In this document: positions 1 through 9,203 of the stretch, in pieces
How positions within the stretch are numbered: position 1 is the first letter of the stretch
Layout of the letters: each line of letters opens with the position of its first letter
NCBI GenBank assembly: GCA_964632485.1
Contig: CAZWDO010000032.1
Coordinates: 5,251-31,852 of the forward strand
Source of the DNA: CAZWDO01 sp964632485 [NCBI: uncultured bacterium]
GTDB taxonomy: Bacteria > JAGOEH01
Reading direction: 5' to 3'
DNA: 26,602 nt
Notes under the pieces: model-generated
Databases searched by the model: none
Told to the model about the DNA's origin: nothing
The model's input: only the letters and a program-made list of their open reading frames with translations
Program-made: the position numbers and the translations under genes

Positions 1-1
1 T

Positions 2-91
2 GTATTAGATATTGCTAAAAATAGCGATTGGGTTGAATATGAATCACCCGACGGTTTTATAAATTTGCGAATGAAACAATTTTTTAAATAA
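2..91 (+). CDS. C-terminal end of an unidentified protein (cut by left edge)
   Basis: This is the only plus-strand frame open from the window edge; the other two stop within 20 bases. It encodes 29 residues ending LRMKQFFK before TAA. The same frame then stays open for 18 more codons (92-145, ending GKPYFLVIAKI) to a TAG at 146-148, just 8 nt before the hairpin at 157-189. That tail reads like real protein sequence, so the TAA at 89-91 may be a premature stop in an older, longer gene. The family cannot be recognised from this fragment. Confidence 0.45.
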   Translation, partial: VLDIAKNSDWVEYESPDGFINLRMKQFFK

Positions 92-156
92 GCGCTGGAT
101 GTCGCGGATTCAGGTAAACCCTATTTTCTGGTGATAGCGAAAATATAGCATTATAA

Positions 157-189
157 AATACCCGACCTTCACCATGAAGGCCGGGTATT
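157..189 (-). terminator. Strong hairpin terminator between convergent genes
   Basis: Arms of 15 nt (157-171 and 175-189) pair with one A:C mismatch around a 3-nt CCA loop. Read on the minus strand, the hairpin follows the stop of the 206-1402 gene and is followed by a T-rich run (ttttataatgctatatttt), as expected of an intrinsic terminator. It may also stop plus-strand transcription from the left, though there is no T-run on that side. Confidence 0.85.
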
Positions 190-205
190 AACCAATCAAA
201 ACAGC

Positions 206-1402
206 TTATTGTGAGCGTCCATAATAAGCAGCCCCTGAGGTATTAAAATCGACCTTGATAATTTTATTTAATGAGGCATCAGTGGCATGCTTGCGGTTAA
301 TATAAACAAAATTCTGATTACCCCAGCAGATCTGAAATCCAGCAGGAATCAGAACCAATTCATAAAAAGGTTGCGGCGCAGCATAGCCGGTTTCACCCTG
401 GCGAGACATTTTGTATACTGCATAAGTTTTCGTCGCGCCAACATAGATATCTCCATTAGCGGCCAGTGTGAGACTGGATATTTCATCCTGGTTCACATCA
501 TAAACCATGCTTTTCCAATCACAAAGCAATTCCCTTGGACCTAGATCTCCGGCATCATTGAGAATAGTATGTTGCCATATCGAATCTACCGTCGCCGTGT
601 ATATCTTATCCCCTACCACACGAATTGTTATCAACCGCGCCTTGGTACCATAATCGGCCACCCAATCATTTGCGCCATCCGCTTTCATACGGATAATGCC
701 TTTTTTTGCGGCAATGAAAATATTCCCATTGGGGCCAAAATCAAAATCCTCGATGCGTTCGGCAGTATTGGCGCTATTAAAAGCCAGTAATCCCCGGCTA
801 TTATCCAAGGGAATCGTATAGAGCTTTTTAATTTGGCAATAATAAAGCAGATTGCCCTGACCAATTTTCAAGCTTAACACACCCGAATTCCCTTCAGTAG
901 AAAATACCGTCTGGGAATTATTCGATGTAACTTTCATAATCGATTTATCCTTGAGCGCTACATACAGATTTTCATCGCGGTCGCAATCCTGGGCCGTTAT
1001 CTCGTCGATCTCAGAAAAGGTTCCCCATTCCCGAGCGATATAGACCAATCGGTATGGCGAATACACTGCGCTGAGATAAGCGCCTTGAGCCATGATTTTA
1101 ATTACAATTGAATCGGATTCAAGCAAAGGGGATCTCACTACCATCCGTTCAGGAGTGACCGACAATAGTGTGGCTTTTTCATTATTGAAATAAACAAAAT
1201 TTTTTGCGCTGTCGGCATTGAAATTTTGTCCCGCAATCTCAATTTCCGTAAAATTGGCATAAGCGACATCCGCCGGAGAAACACTGCTGATCGATGGATC
1301 CGGATTCCCATCATCAGGCTGAAATACATTTTGAGGCGTATGATTATCGCACATGATCCAGATAACCCAAAGGAAAACCAAAAGCAAACGACAATATTTC
1401 AT
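206..1402 (-). CDS. IPT/TIG and beta-propeller lipoprotein-like surface protein
   Basis: 398 aa. The N-terminus is a hydrophobic signal ending near Cys18 (WIMC), a relaxed lipobox with Met at -1, so lipidation is likely but not certain. Residues about 37-115 form an IPT/TIG immunoglobulin-like domain (ISSVSPADVAYANFTEIEI, then GQNF). The remainder repeats segments such as NLYVALKDKSIMKV, NIFIAAKKGIIRM and DIYVGATKTYAVYKM, typical of NHL/SMP-30-like propeller blades. IPT domains followed by propellers usually serve binding or scaffolding at the cell surface; no catalytic residue is evident. It is the last gene of the envelope series, 29 nt after the PorV-like gene, with GAAGGAG 8 nt before ATG. 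The ligand is unknown. Confidence 0.8.
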   Translation of the reverse strand: MKYCRLLLVFLWVIWIMCDNHTPQNVFQPDDGNPDPSISSVSPADVAYANFTEIEIAGQNFNADSAKNFVYFNNEKATLLSVTPERMVVRSPLLESDSIVIKIMAQGAYLSAVYSPYRLVYIAREWGTFSEIDEITAQDCDRDENLYVALKDKSIMKVTSNNSQTVFSTEGNSGVLSLKIGQGNLLYYCQIKKLYTIPLDNSRGLLAFNSANTAERIEDFDFGPNGNIFIAAKKGIIRMKADGANDWVADYGTKARLITIRVVGDKIYTATVDSIWQHTILNDAGDLGPRELLCDWKSMVYDVNQDEISSLTLAANGDIYVGATKTYAVYKMSRQGETGYAAPQPFYELVLIPAGFQICWGNQNFVYINRKHATDASLNKIIKVDFNTSGAAYYGRSQ

Positions 1403-1431
1403 GGAATAGCTCCTTCTATCAATTCATGCCA

Positions 1432-2433
1432 TTAATAACTGAAACCAAAACTAATACGTTGGACATTCTCGAACACTCCATAGGGTGTGTATCCATAATC
1501 AATGGCAATACCGAATTTTCTGATTCCGCATCCGAAGGAAATTCCGCATTCATCATAATTCAACATATAACCCATACGCGCATAAAATGTCTTCAAGTAT
1601 CCATATTCCAGACCCAGATTCAGTTGTTCTGAATGATCACGGGGATGAACGCCATCGATTGCAAAAAACAGCGACTGCTGTTGAAAATTTTCCTGGGCAA
1701 TAAACTCAAACAGGTTTGCGGAAATACCCAGTTTAAAAGTCAGTGGCAATTGAAATCCTTCATCTTCGTATTTGGTTTCATTGGAGAAATTGCGAACCAT
1801 CATGGCGACAATGAGATTTTTATACCCCGTTTTAAAGGTAGTACCAAAATCGAAAGCAACGGCATCGGCCAGATTACGTTTCACTTTATAACCGCCATCC
1901 TGATCTGGCACAACACTTTTTCCCAGATATTCATTAACAATTTTAAAATGCCCGCCGATGGAAAATTTATCGGATAAGGCCCGGGCATAGCCAATTCCAA
2001 TACTCATGGCATTGGGTTTATAAACCTCCGTGTCGATATACCCGTTGGAATTGGGATATACCATAGTTCCTTCGATCTCACCATAATTGGCATAGGCGAA
2101 CGAGAGGCCAAATACTCCATAGATACCATTTGCAGGATTAAAGGCCATGGAAAATGAATTAATTTTAATATCCGCAATCCAGGAGATTTGCGAAAAAGCG
2201 ACATCCGCCAAACCACCCAGATTGGCCATCCCGGCGGGATTAAAAAAGAGCGAGGTCGATTTCATATCGAGAGTGGCTGTAGCCTCTCCCAGACCCGCAG
2301 CGCGGGCATCGGTGCCGATACTTAAAAATTGCATTCCCGTTTGGGCTAATTTCTCCCGAGCATAGAGGGGAAATAACAACCCGGAGAGTACAATCAATAC
2401 CAGACCTGTAACTACTTGTTTTTTATGATTCAT
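1432..2433 (-). CDS. PorV/PorQ family outer-membrane protein
   Basis: 333 aa. A signal peptide (about 1-25) is followed by the family hallmark: FLSIGTDARAAGLGEAT, then SLFFNPAGMANL. The rest alternates beta-strand-like stretches and ends in the aromatic residue of RISFGFSY, as outer-membrane barrels do. In Bacteroidota PorV is the shuttle protein of the type IX secretion system that carries cargo to the attachment complex; the wider PorV/PorQ family also includes FadL-like barrels of unknown cargo. A sorting-domain protein encoded two genes upstream is an obvious candidate partner, but that is inference. GGAGG stands before the ATG. No type IX core genes (porK, L, M, N or sov) are in the window. 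Confidence 0.85.
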   Translation of the reverse strand: MNHKKQVVTGLVLIVLSGLLFPLYAREKLAQTGMQFLSIGTDARAAGLGEATATLDMKSTSLFFNPAGMANLGGLADVAFSQISWIADIKINSFSMAFNPANGIYGVFGLSFAYANYGEIEGTMVYPNSNGYIDTEVYKPNAMSIGIGYARALSDKFSIGGHFKIVNEYLGKSVVPDQDGGYKVKRNLADAVAFDFGTTFKTGYKNLIVAMMVRNFSNETKYEDEGFQLPLTFKLGISANLFEFIAQENFQQQSLFFAIDGVHPRDHSEQLNLGLEYGYLKTFYARMGYMLNYDECGISFGCGIRKFGIAIDYGYTPYGVFENVQRISFGFSY

Positions 2434-2451
2434 AGTATCCTCCGTGTTTGC

Positions 2452-3123
2452 TTAGGGCTGTCGTAACAGGGTCATGAAAAATTTTCTATTGACCGTCTTG
2501 TCTGTTCGGATCAGTTGCATTAAAAAACGCCCGCTACCGGTCGTAAAGGCAATGCGGGTTTTTATTTGCCGGCAATATGCATAGGTTTCCAAATCCATTT
2601 GATCCATAGTCCGGGCGCATTCTTCGCCGGTATCATGAAATAATCGCGCTTCAAGATAATCATCTAAATAGATGACCAATTCTGTTTCTGAGCGGTTGGA
2701 ATAATCAATTAAGGTATAAGATGTATCCATACCAGAACTGTTTAGGTTAAAAAATTGAGAGGTATTTTCATCGATAACGGCTTTTTTTCTTCTCTCACCC
2801 AATGAAGCGCTCAACTCGCGCGTATCCCATCCTGTCAGAGAGTCTATAAATTGTGGAATATTTTGAAACAAGCTATCCGCTGTCCATGCAGTTGAAAACC
2901 GGTCATATTCCGCAAATAAAATCGTATCGACTATGATGACGGAATCCATGGATACAATAGTTGTATCCTGCCAGGTCGTATCGACCCGGATACTGCCGGA
3001 TAAACTCTGACACCCCTGTTCATCGATATCATTAAGTGAAAAAGTTTTATCTTCATATTGCGAACAACCTGCCATTAAACCGATTAATAGCAGAAAAATG
3101 ATAGTATCAAAAAATCGTTTCAT
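2452..3123 (-). CDS. Lipoprotein of unknown function
   Basis: 223 aa. It has a canonical lipoprotein signal: KR, a hydrophobic stretch, then LMAGC with Cys20 as the lipidation site. The mature part is rich in Asp, Thr and Ser (for example VDTTWQDTTIVSMDSV) and matches no family I recognise; the C-terminal third is more basic. It lies 9 nt downstream of the secreted FN3 protein and 18 nt upstream of the PorV-like gene, so it is almost certainly co-expressed with them and probably acts in the periplasm or at the outer membrane. GGAG precedes the ATG. Confidence 0.7.
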   Translation of the reverse strand: MKRFFDTIIFLLLIGLMAGCSQYEDKTFSLNDIDEQGCQSLSGSIRVDTTWQDTTIVSMDSVIIVDTILFAEYDRFSTAWTADSLFQNIPQFIDSLTGWDTRELSASLGERRKKAVIDENTSQFFNLNSSGMDTSYTLIDYSNRSETELVIYLDDYLEARLFHDTGEECARTMDQMDLETYAYCRQIKTRIAFTTGSGRFLMQLIRTDKTVNRKFFMTLLRQP

Positions 3124-3132
3124 GATGGACTC

Positions 3133-5175
3133 CTATCGAATGATTGCCAGTTTTTTTACAATTGATCCGCCATCGGGAGTTTCAAAATAAACGATATACA
3201 AACCGCTGACGACCACTTGCCGATATTGACTGACGGAATTCCAGGATTCGTCGCCACTGCCGTCTGTATGATTGATAGTTTCAACCAGATCGCCGCGGGC
3301 CGTAAAAATTTTGATCACACATTCGGGCGGCAGGTTATAAAACATAATACGATCTTTACCACCTTCTCCAAATTGGATATCGGTCGCCTTTATGTTATAC
3401 GGATTAGGTACAATACGAATATCCTCCAACCTGGAGCCGGCAGGTCTTCGCAAATAAGCCGGGTCTGTCGTGATGGTAAAAAATTTGCTGCTTTCCATCG
3501 GTATCCCTGGCTGAATGGTATTTGTTGTCCCATTGTCATAAGAAACGATATAATAGTAATAGTTAAATCCCCGAATAGCTGTAAAATCGTTAAATTCGTT
3601 TGTTACAGGATTACCGCTAACGCCTCCGCATTCATAAATCATATCAAAGAGAGTATCGGGTTTATGAATAGCGCGATAAATGCGATATCCTTGAAAATTA
3701 GACCCCATTTCCGCATTGGCGGACCAGGTGAGTACGATACGGTCCCCACCGGATTTGACTTCGAAGTAATCCGGTGGCGGCGGAGGTTCAGGTACTGTAT
3801 ATTGATTGTTAAAGACTTCAATGGCGCGATTAAAGGTCTGAAAAAGCGAATCGCGTCCGGTCATCACCCAGGTATTTTTAAATTCCTCCTTATTTGTTGT
3901 TGTCGCTCCACTTGGCAGGATATATTCACTACTGAGTTCCTGCTTCCAAATGCGGCCGATGCGAAAAGCTTCTCTGCGGCTCAATCCTGCGACGCCTTCA
4001 GCAAAAACGATATGAATACTATCGCCTTGATCCAAATTATACGGGCCAAATCCCTGGGTACTGGAAAATCCGCCGGGTGTTCCGCCAACGATATCCGCAA
4101 AATCATTTCCCACCATATCAGCATGGCGTACAGCCGGATGTCCTGCGCTCATGACGGCGTATTCATCGGCCATCTGTTGATCATTGAACTGACTATTATT
4201 GGATGTGATGGAAACATCAGAACCGATATAGTAGGTTGTCTTCGGTTGATAGGGGTCATTGACGGGTTCATTGGCCGATTTATCGGCGTGCAATGTAGTT
4301 GTTCCCACAAATTGCGGCGCCCCCAAACGGCCATCCCCGGTAGAATACGGGGCGCCAATATTATCAAACCCGGCTTTAGAGTGGCGACCATGCCAGGAGT
4401 ACTGACAGCGAAACGGATCGCCGCCGTTGGGGTTTTCTCCCCGGGCATCGTTCATTGTGTTATGTCCCCAAGCCGCGGATTGCGGCATCCAATTTAAACC
4501 GCCGCCACAGGCCTCGCGCGTCATTGAATAACGATATAAATAGAAAAAATAAACATCCTGTAATGATTTACTTACAGTCTGACCATTTTTATCAATAATT
4601 CCCGTATTTTTAAAAACCAGATCATGAATGAAAAAATTATCGTAATAGGGATTGGAATATCCATAAATATGGCGAGTAATCGTAATACCAATCGATGTAT
4701 TGATCACATTATAGATCATGCGGTCGCTGGGAATCGATTCATCCACTTCGTCCACTAAATCCACGAATCCGGCTTTTGAAGCTAAAGCGCCGTCCACAAT
4801 CACATTGGGATGATCATATTTTCCATATAATACCATCTCCACCGGCATAAATTCACTTTGCTCGTCAAGCACCCGGGGCCCGCAATGCGCCACTTTGTAA
4901 TTATAATCTTTACTGACTAAAGGATCGGAATAATTACGGGTTCCAATCCACAATGCCTTAGCAGCCTTGGTATCCTGCCATTTGAACTGGGCATCGTAGC
5001 GCAATCCATCCTGTTGGTCTGCCACTAGCAATGTGCGTCCGACTTCACGTTCACAACCTGCGCTTGAAAACCAGTCATTCAGCTTGCCAATGGCCATCCA
5101 GCGCACTTCATCGCTTTTACTTACACACGGAATCATTAAAATGATGAAAATCAATAAATTCCATCGTTTGATCAT
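3133..5175 (-). CDS. Secreted protein with FN3 and C-terminal sorting-type domain
   Basis: 680 aa from the ATG at 5175. I prefer this ATG to the GTG two codons upstream because AAGAGGTG lies 3 nt before it and would abut the GTG. A signal peptide is followed by a large region of about 440 residues with no recognised fold, rich in Tyr, Gly and Asn. A Pro stretch then leads into a fibronectin type III-like domain (about 470-560; IVLTWSANAEMGSNFQGYRIY). The last 100 residues (from about 581) form a FlgD-Ig/type IX sorting-like domain: IRIVPNPYN, IFTARGDLVETI, VSGLYIVYFET, and a KKLAIIR end. Such domains occur on secreted proteins of FCB phyla. It lies 13 nt after the TonB receptor gene. Confidence 0.8.
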   Translation of the reverse strand: MIKRWNLLIFIILMIPCVSKSDEVRWMAIGKLNDWFSSAGCEREVGRTLLVADQQDGLRYDAQFKWQDTKAAKALWIGTRNYSDPLVSKDYNYKVAHCGPRVLDEQSEFMPVEMVLYGKYDHPNVIVDGALASKAGFVDLVDEVDESIPSDRMIYNVINTSIGITITRHIYGYSNPYYDNFFIHDLVFKNTGIIDKNGQTVSKSLQDVYFFYLYRYSMTREACGGGLNWMPQSAAWGHNTMNDARGENPNGGDPFRCQYSWHGRHSKAGFDNIGAPYSTGDGRLGAPQFVGTTTLHADKSANEPVNDPYQPKTTYYIGSDVSITSNNSQFNDQQMADEYAVMSAGHPAVRHADMVGNDFADIVGGTPGGFSSTQGFGPYNLDQGDSIHIVFAEGVAGLSRREAFRIGRIWKQELSSEYILPSGATTTNKEEFKNTWVMTGRDSLFQTFNRAIEVFNNQYTVPEPPPPPDYFEVKSGGDRIVLTWSANAEMGSNFQGYRIYRAIHKPDTLFDMIYECGGVSGNPVTNEFNDFTAIRGFNYYYYIVSYDNGTTNTIQPGIPMESSKFFTITTDPAYLRRPAGSRLEDIRIVPNPYNIKATDIQFGEGGKDRIMFYNLPPECVIKIFTARGDLVETINHTDGSGDESWNSVSQYRQVVVSGLYIVYFETPDGGSIVKKLAIIR

Positions 5176-5188
5176 ATTCACCTCTTTT

Positions 5189-8100
5189 TTAATTTAAATC
5201 AAACGTTAAAGTTAATCCAAAAAATATATTCCTGGGATTGAGAAACGTAAAATAGTTCAAATTGGGCATATCGATATACGCTTTATCTTCCAATACCTGG
5301 TCCAATTCACTTTTCGGTATTTCCGACCAAGCGGATTCTCGATAAACCATGTACATTTTAGAAGCGGCTTCATAGTAAATCACCCGTTCATTGGGAGAGG
5401 TGATTGTGTTTACATTTGTTATCCATTCCATAGGACGAAATTCCACACCTGTTTTACGACAGGCGCCTGGCCGGTCATCGCCTGAAATTCCGTTATAACC
5501 CAATTCATCAAGAGTTTTCTGAGCCAGATGCAACGAATACATATAATCATTATAATCGTAGAGATCATAAAAACTGGCGCCGGAGAAATTTTTATGGTTA
5601 AACATATTATAAACATCGACAAAAAGTTTCAAACTGACGTTTTTCATGCGAAACAGCTTAGAAATTTTCAGGTCGACATTTTGAGAGGCGCGCCAGGCGA
5701 CATTATATTCCACTCCGCGGACTCCATTGGGATTCCAGGTAAAATGGCTGCCTGCTGTCCAGTAATAAAGAAAATTGGCATGCCAACCACCCAGAATGCG
5801 TTGCCCGGCGATTTGCGGACCCCAATCATCGGGCGTATGATAATCCAGATTAGATTTGAGGCGGGGACGGGGTTTTGGCCGTTCCTGATACACATTTTTT
5901 CGTAAGTAATCGCGCATTTCCGCTGGATTTTCATAGTTGTACAGTGTTTCAAAATATCCGTTCGTATTGACGCGATATTCCAGATTCAAACCGCCCGTTA
6001 ACCATTTGCCGGCATTTTTGGCAATATCCAGTTCGAAACCGCGAATATCCTCATAGCTGTTGTTAGTTAGTCGCCAATAATTAACCTTGCCGTCCATTCC
6101 CACATAACGCACCCATAATTCCTGGTCGGAAATATCTTTGTAATAAGCAGCCAGATGAACCAGATACTGCCTGAAAAGCGAATGATCATATCCCAACTCG
6201 TATGAAATAGTTTTAGCTAAAGCCAGACTGGGATCGCCATAGTATTGCGCGACATTGCCTGGCCCGCGCCTGACCATGTACATGAGTTCTGAGGTTGGCA
6301 TCTGCCGGTTATGGCCGTAGTTGAAATAAAGCTTGGAATTAACGGTGATCGGATGCGACAAAGCCACACGCGGACTAATATCAAACTGCGCCTTGGCATC
6401 TTTGATTTTTAATACATCCTCTAATTCTTCCTCATAGTTAGTGGTAAAAAAATCCTTGTCATAGGCATTGACCTCGTACCATTGTCCTGTGGGATCGATA
6501 TAGTCAAAAACCAATCCAACAGTGGCGATCAAGCCCTCAAATTCCATTTTATCCTGAATATAGTAGTTGCATCGATACGGATTCCGTTTCAGCGTCGTCC
6601 AATAGTTACCCAACGGCAACGATTTGTTCACCGCGCCGAAGGACAGGTTGAAACGGTTAGTATGAAATTCTAAACCCGTCTTCATCTGGTGGTTTTTATT
6701 CATCTGCCTGGTAAAATCGCCACGGGCAGAATAAGTTGTAAAATTACTATGATCCCGTTTTTGACTGAATGATCCACCCATGCCCATCCCATCAATGCCA
6801 AAGACAGGATCGTCTTCGAAGCCGAAGGGTTGTTCATCAATGTAGTAACCCGGAAAAATTTCATACTGGGCGGTCGTATCGCGAACCCGGCCCGGCCCGG
6901 TATGATAATTGATATAATCGCGTTTTACTAAAATTTCATAAAATGTCTCCGCATTTAATATATGAGTCATTTTAATTGAAATATTTGAGGAATAGCTGGC
7001 CATTCGCGACCAATAACTATCGGTAAAGAGACGCCAGGTGGAGGTATGGCCGATCTGGTTCAAAGCGGAAGCGGATTCATACACAGTTTCATAATAACCG
7101 GTATAACCGCTATAGGTTGCCGTACCGTACAATTCACCATAGAGTCCGATGGCTGTCAACTTTATAGACGGTGAAATATCCGAGGTGAGTTTCATCATGA
7201 TACTTGAGTTTTTAACTCCGGAAGTACTCATGGCATAAAGGTATTGACTCTCTTCTTGTCGGGTGGAAATGAAAAATCTCAAATTGCCCAGTTTTTTTCC
7301 AATGAAGGGAACGGGACCCCCGAATCCGGCATCAATTGTGTAATCCGGTTTATCAATATCGCCATTTTTCCGTTTTTGCCATTTAAAAAGCCGTTGAGCG
7401 GCATACGGGCTTAAATCATCCGCAGGATCATCATTGGACATGGTTTGTTCGGAGATATAGTTCCAGCCATTAAAACTTGGGTATTGACGTTGGGTATAGC
7501 TATCCCACGCGCCGTTATTGGTACCCGTCCAACACACTTCATCATCCAGATAGGATCGGAACCAGAAAGAATTTGCATCATAGGGCGATACGCCGAAATG
7601 CTTGGGCATGGCGGGACGGTGCCGATACGTTATGGCGCCGGTATAACGGCCGCCATCCCCTTCCCGGGTCACTACGTTTACAATCCCTGAACGAACATTA
7701 TTATATTCTGCGCTAAATCCTCCGGTTTGCACCGAAATATCCTGAATTGCGCTTAAGGGGATGTTCGAGATGGGCTTATTGGTTCGTTCATCTCGCAGGG
7801 AAATACCATCGACCATGAATAAGGTTTGCTCCCGGGCGCTTCCTCGAATTTCGAGATTAGAGGTTACACCCGCTAATTGACCGACAACATCGGTAACGCT
7901 GGCGGCTGGTAATTGTTTAATTCTATTCTGATCAATACTGGTTTGACTGGCCGCCACATCCCTCTTTATAATCTCTTTTTCAGCGACAATTACAATCTCA
8001 TCCCCTTTGATGGCTTCCACTTTGAGCTCAAATGTCAAATTGGTTGTTAAATCAATTTCAATTTTAACCTGAATCTGAGTGGTTGTAGCATATCCAATCA

Positions 8101-8368
8101 TCTGACATTTTACATTATAGGCGCCTGGCATCAGGTTCAGAATCACAAAATAGCCATCCATATCGGAAGAGGCTCCCATTTTTTGAGAGAGTGTAATCGC
8201 TCTGCCGTCCTGCCACATCTCTTCAACGATAATATTGGCGCCGATCATCGGTTCACCGGTTTCCACATCGATGACCTTACCGGAAAGCTTTCCGGTTGTA
8301 CCAGCTCCAAGCCAAGATGGAATCAGTAGAATAAAAATCCATCCGATAAAACAAATTCGTTGGATCAT
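5189..8368 (-). CDS. TonB-dependent outer-membrane receptor with CarboxypepD_reg-like domain
   Basis: 1059 aa. A signal peptide (about 1-22) is followed by a carboxypeptidase-regulatory-like beta-sandwich (about 24-115; GKLSGKVIDVETGEPMIGANI, then DGYFVILNLMPGAY). The plug domain spans about 135-235 (QLPAASVTDVVGQLAGV, EIRGSAREQTLFMVDGISL, YNNVRSGIVNVVTREG). The barrel takes up the rest and ends FFGLTLTFDLN. This is the SusC/Oar-like class that takes up large or scarce substrates with TonB energy. No SusD-like partner is adjacent; PorV-like and lipoprotein genes follow instead. The SD AAAGGAGGG is very strong. The start lies only 24 nt after the corrinoid-protein stop, suggesting co-transcription with the methyltransferase pair. 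The substrate is unknown. Confidence 0.92.
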   Translation of the reverse strand: MIQRICFIGWIFILLIPSWLGAGTTGKLSGKVIDVETGEPMIGANIIVEEMWQDGRAITLSQKMGASSDMDGYFVILNLMPGAYNVKCQMIGYATTTQIQVKIEIDLTTNLTFELKVEAIKGDEIVIVAEKEIIKRDVAASQTSIDQNRIKQLPAASVTDVVGQLAGVTSNLEIRGSAREQTLFMVDGISLRDERTNKPISNIPLSAIQDISVQTGGFSAEYNNVRSGIVNVVTREGDGGRYTGAITYRHRPAMPKHFGVSPYDANSFWFRSYLDDEVCWTGTNNGAWDSYTQRQYPSFNGWNYISEQTMSNDDPADDLSPYAAQRLFKWQKRKNGDIDKPDYTIDAGFGGPVPFIGKKLGNLRFFISTRQEESQYLYAMSTSGVKNSSIMMKLTSDISPSIKLTAIGLYGELYGTATYSGYTGYYETVYESASALNQIGHTSTWRLFTDSYWSRMASYSSNISIKMTHILNAETFYEILVKRDYINYHTGPGRVRDTTAQYEIFPGYYIDEQPFGFEDDPVFGIDGMGMGGSFSQKRDHSNFTTYSARGDFTRQMNKNHQMKTGLEFHTNRFNLSFGAVNKSLPLGNYWTTLKRNPYRCNYYIQDKMEFEGLIATVGLVFDYIDPTGQWYEVNAYDKDFFTTNYEEELEDVLKIKDAKAQFDISPRVALSHPITVNSKLYFNYGHNRQMPTSELMYMVRRGPGNVAQYYGDPSLALAKTISYELGYDHSLFRQYLVHLAAYYKDISDQELWVRYVGMDGKVNYWRLTNNSYEDIRGFELDIAKNAGKWLTGGLNLEYRVNTNGYFETLYNYENPAEMRDYLRKNVYQERPKPRPRLKSNLDYHTPDDWGPQIAGQRILGGWHANFLYYWTAGSHFTWNPNGVRGVEYNVAWRASQNVDLKISKLFRMKNVSLKLFVDVYNMFNHKNFSGASFYDLYDYNDYMYSLHLAQKTLDELGYNGISGDDRPGACRKTGVEFRPMEWITNVNTITSPNERVIYYEAASKMYMVYRESAWSEIPKSELDQVLEDKAYIDMPNLNYFTFLNPRNIFFGLTLTFDLN

Positions 8369-8392
8369 GGGAATGTTCCCTCCTTTAAATTG

Positions 8393-9022
8393 TTAGCGAT
8401 CAATGAGTTCTTTAGCTATACGAACCGCGCCGAAAGCATTATCACTATAACCATCAGCGCCGATTTCCCGGGCGAATTGTTGAGTAACCGGAGCGCCACC
8501 CACCAAAATCCGTACAGATCGCAGATTATCCATACTCCGAATGGTTTTGACAATTCGTGGGATTTCCATCATGGTTGAGGTCAAAAGAGCAGAACAAGCA
8601 AGTAATTGCGCCTGATGGGTTTGCAGTGCGGACACAAATTTATCTGCAGTAACGTCTGTCCCCAGGTCAATCACTTCAAATCCGCTTCCTTCAAACATAA
8701 ACCGAACCAAATTTTTGCCGATATCGTGCATATCCCCTTTCACGGTACCAATGACCATTTTCCCTAAGGGTTGAATATCCTGGCGAACCAGCCAGGGTTT
8801 TAAAACTTCCATGGCGCTTTTCATCGCCTGGGCCGACATCAACATGTGCGGAATATAGTATTCATTGCGTTCAAAGCGAGCGCCGACTTCCTGCATCGCC
8901 GGAATTAGCAGTTGATTCAAAAGCTCTACTGCGGAACCGCCAGCTTCAATTTTTTTTACCACCAATTCTTTTGCCTGTTGACTATAGCCTTTCACAACAG
9001 CTTCAAATAAGGGATCCGCCAT
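8393..9022 (-). CDS. Corrinoid (B12)-binding methyltransferase subunit
   Basis: 209 aa, the usual size of MtaC/MtbC/MttC-type proteins. Residues about 1-80 are the helical cap domain. The Rossmann-like B12 domain carries the base-off/His-on signature GDMHDIG (96-102, His99 being the cobalt ligand), SALLTS (144-149) and VGGAPV (174-179). The protein carries a methyl group on cobalt between a substrate:corrinoid methyltransferase and an acceptor methyltransferase in the cytoplasm. It lies 181 nt downstream of the URO-D-type methyltransferase gene, its likely partner. No corrinoid-activating ATPase (RamA type) is in the window. GGAAAGAG precedes the ATG. The identity is certain; the methyl donor cannot be told from sequence. 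Confidence 0.93.
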   Translation of the reverse strand: MADPLFEAVVKGYSQQAKELVVKKIEAGGSAVELLNQLLIPAMQEVGARFERNEYYIPHMLMSAQAMKSAMEVLKPWLVRQDIQPLGKMVIGTVKGDMHDIGKNLVRFMFEGSGFEVIDLGTDVTADKFVSALQTHQAQLLACSALLTSTMMEIPRIVKTIRSMDNLRSVRILVGGAPVTQQFAREIGADGYSDNAFGAVRIAKELIDR

Positions 9023-9203
9023 AATCTCTTTCCTTTTTTATAATTTTCAGCCAAAATTCTCATTTTACAATACAATTACTTTTTATACGGCAATTAAAAA
9101 TGCAACATACTTCTGCCAATAATTGCGCTAATTTTTAATACGTTGACGGCTGGTTCATTCATCTTTTGTATATCCATTGATTCCAAAACGGAACTATCAT
9201 CAA

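Noticed and set aside
3217-4497. Plus-strand open frame of 426 codons opposite the secreted FN3 protein gene
   Set aside because: The minus strand encodes a coherent protein with signal peptide, FN3 and sorting-type domains, while the plus-strand product has no recognisable motif; it is an antisense shadow.
9023-9203. Possible separate promoter or terminator between the methyltransferase and the corrinoid protein
   Set aside because: No -35/-10 pair with proper spacing and no convincing hairpin was found in this 181-nt gap.
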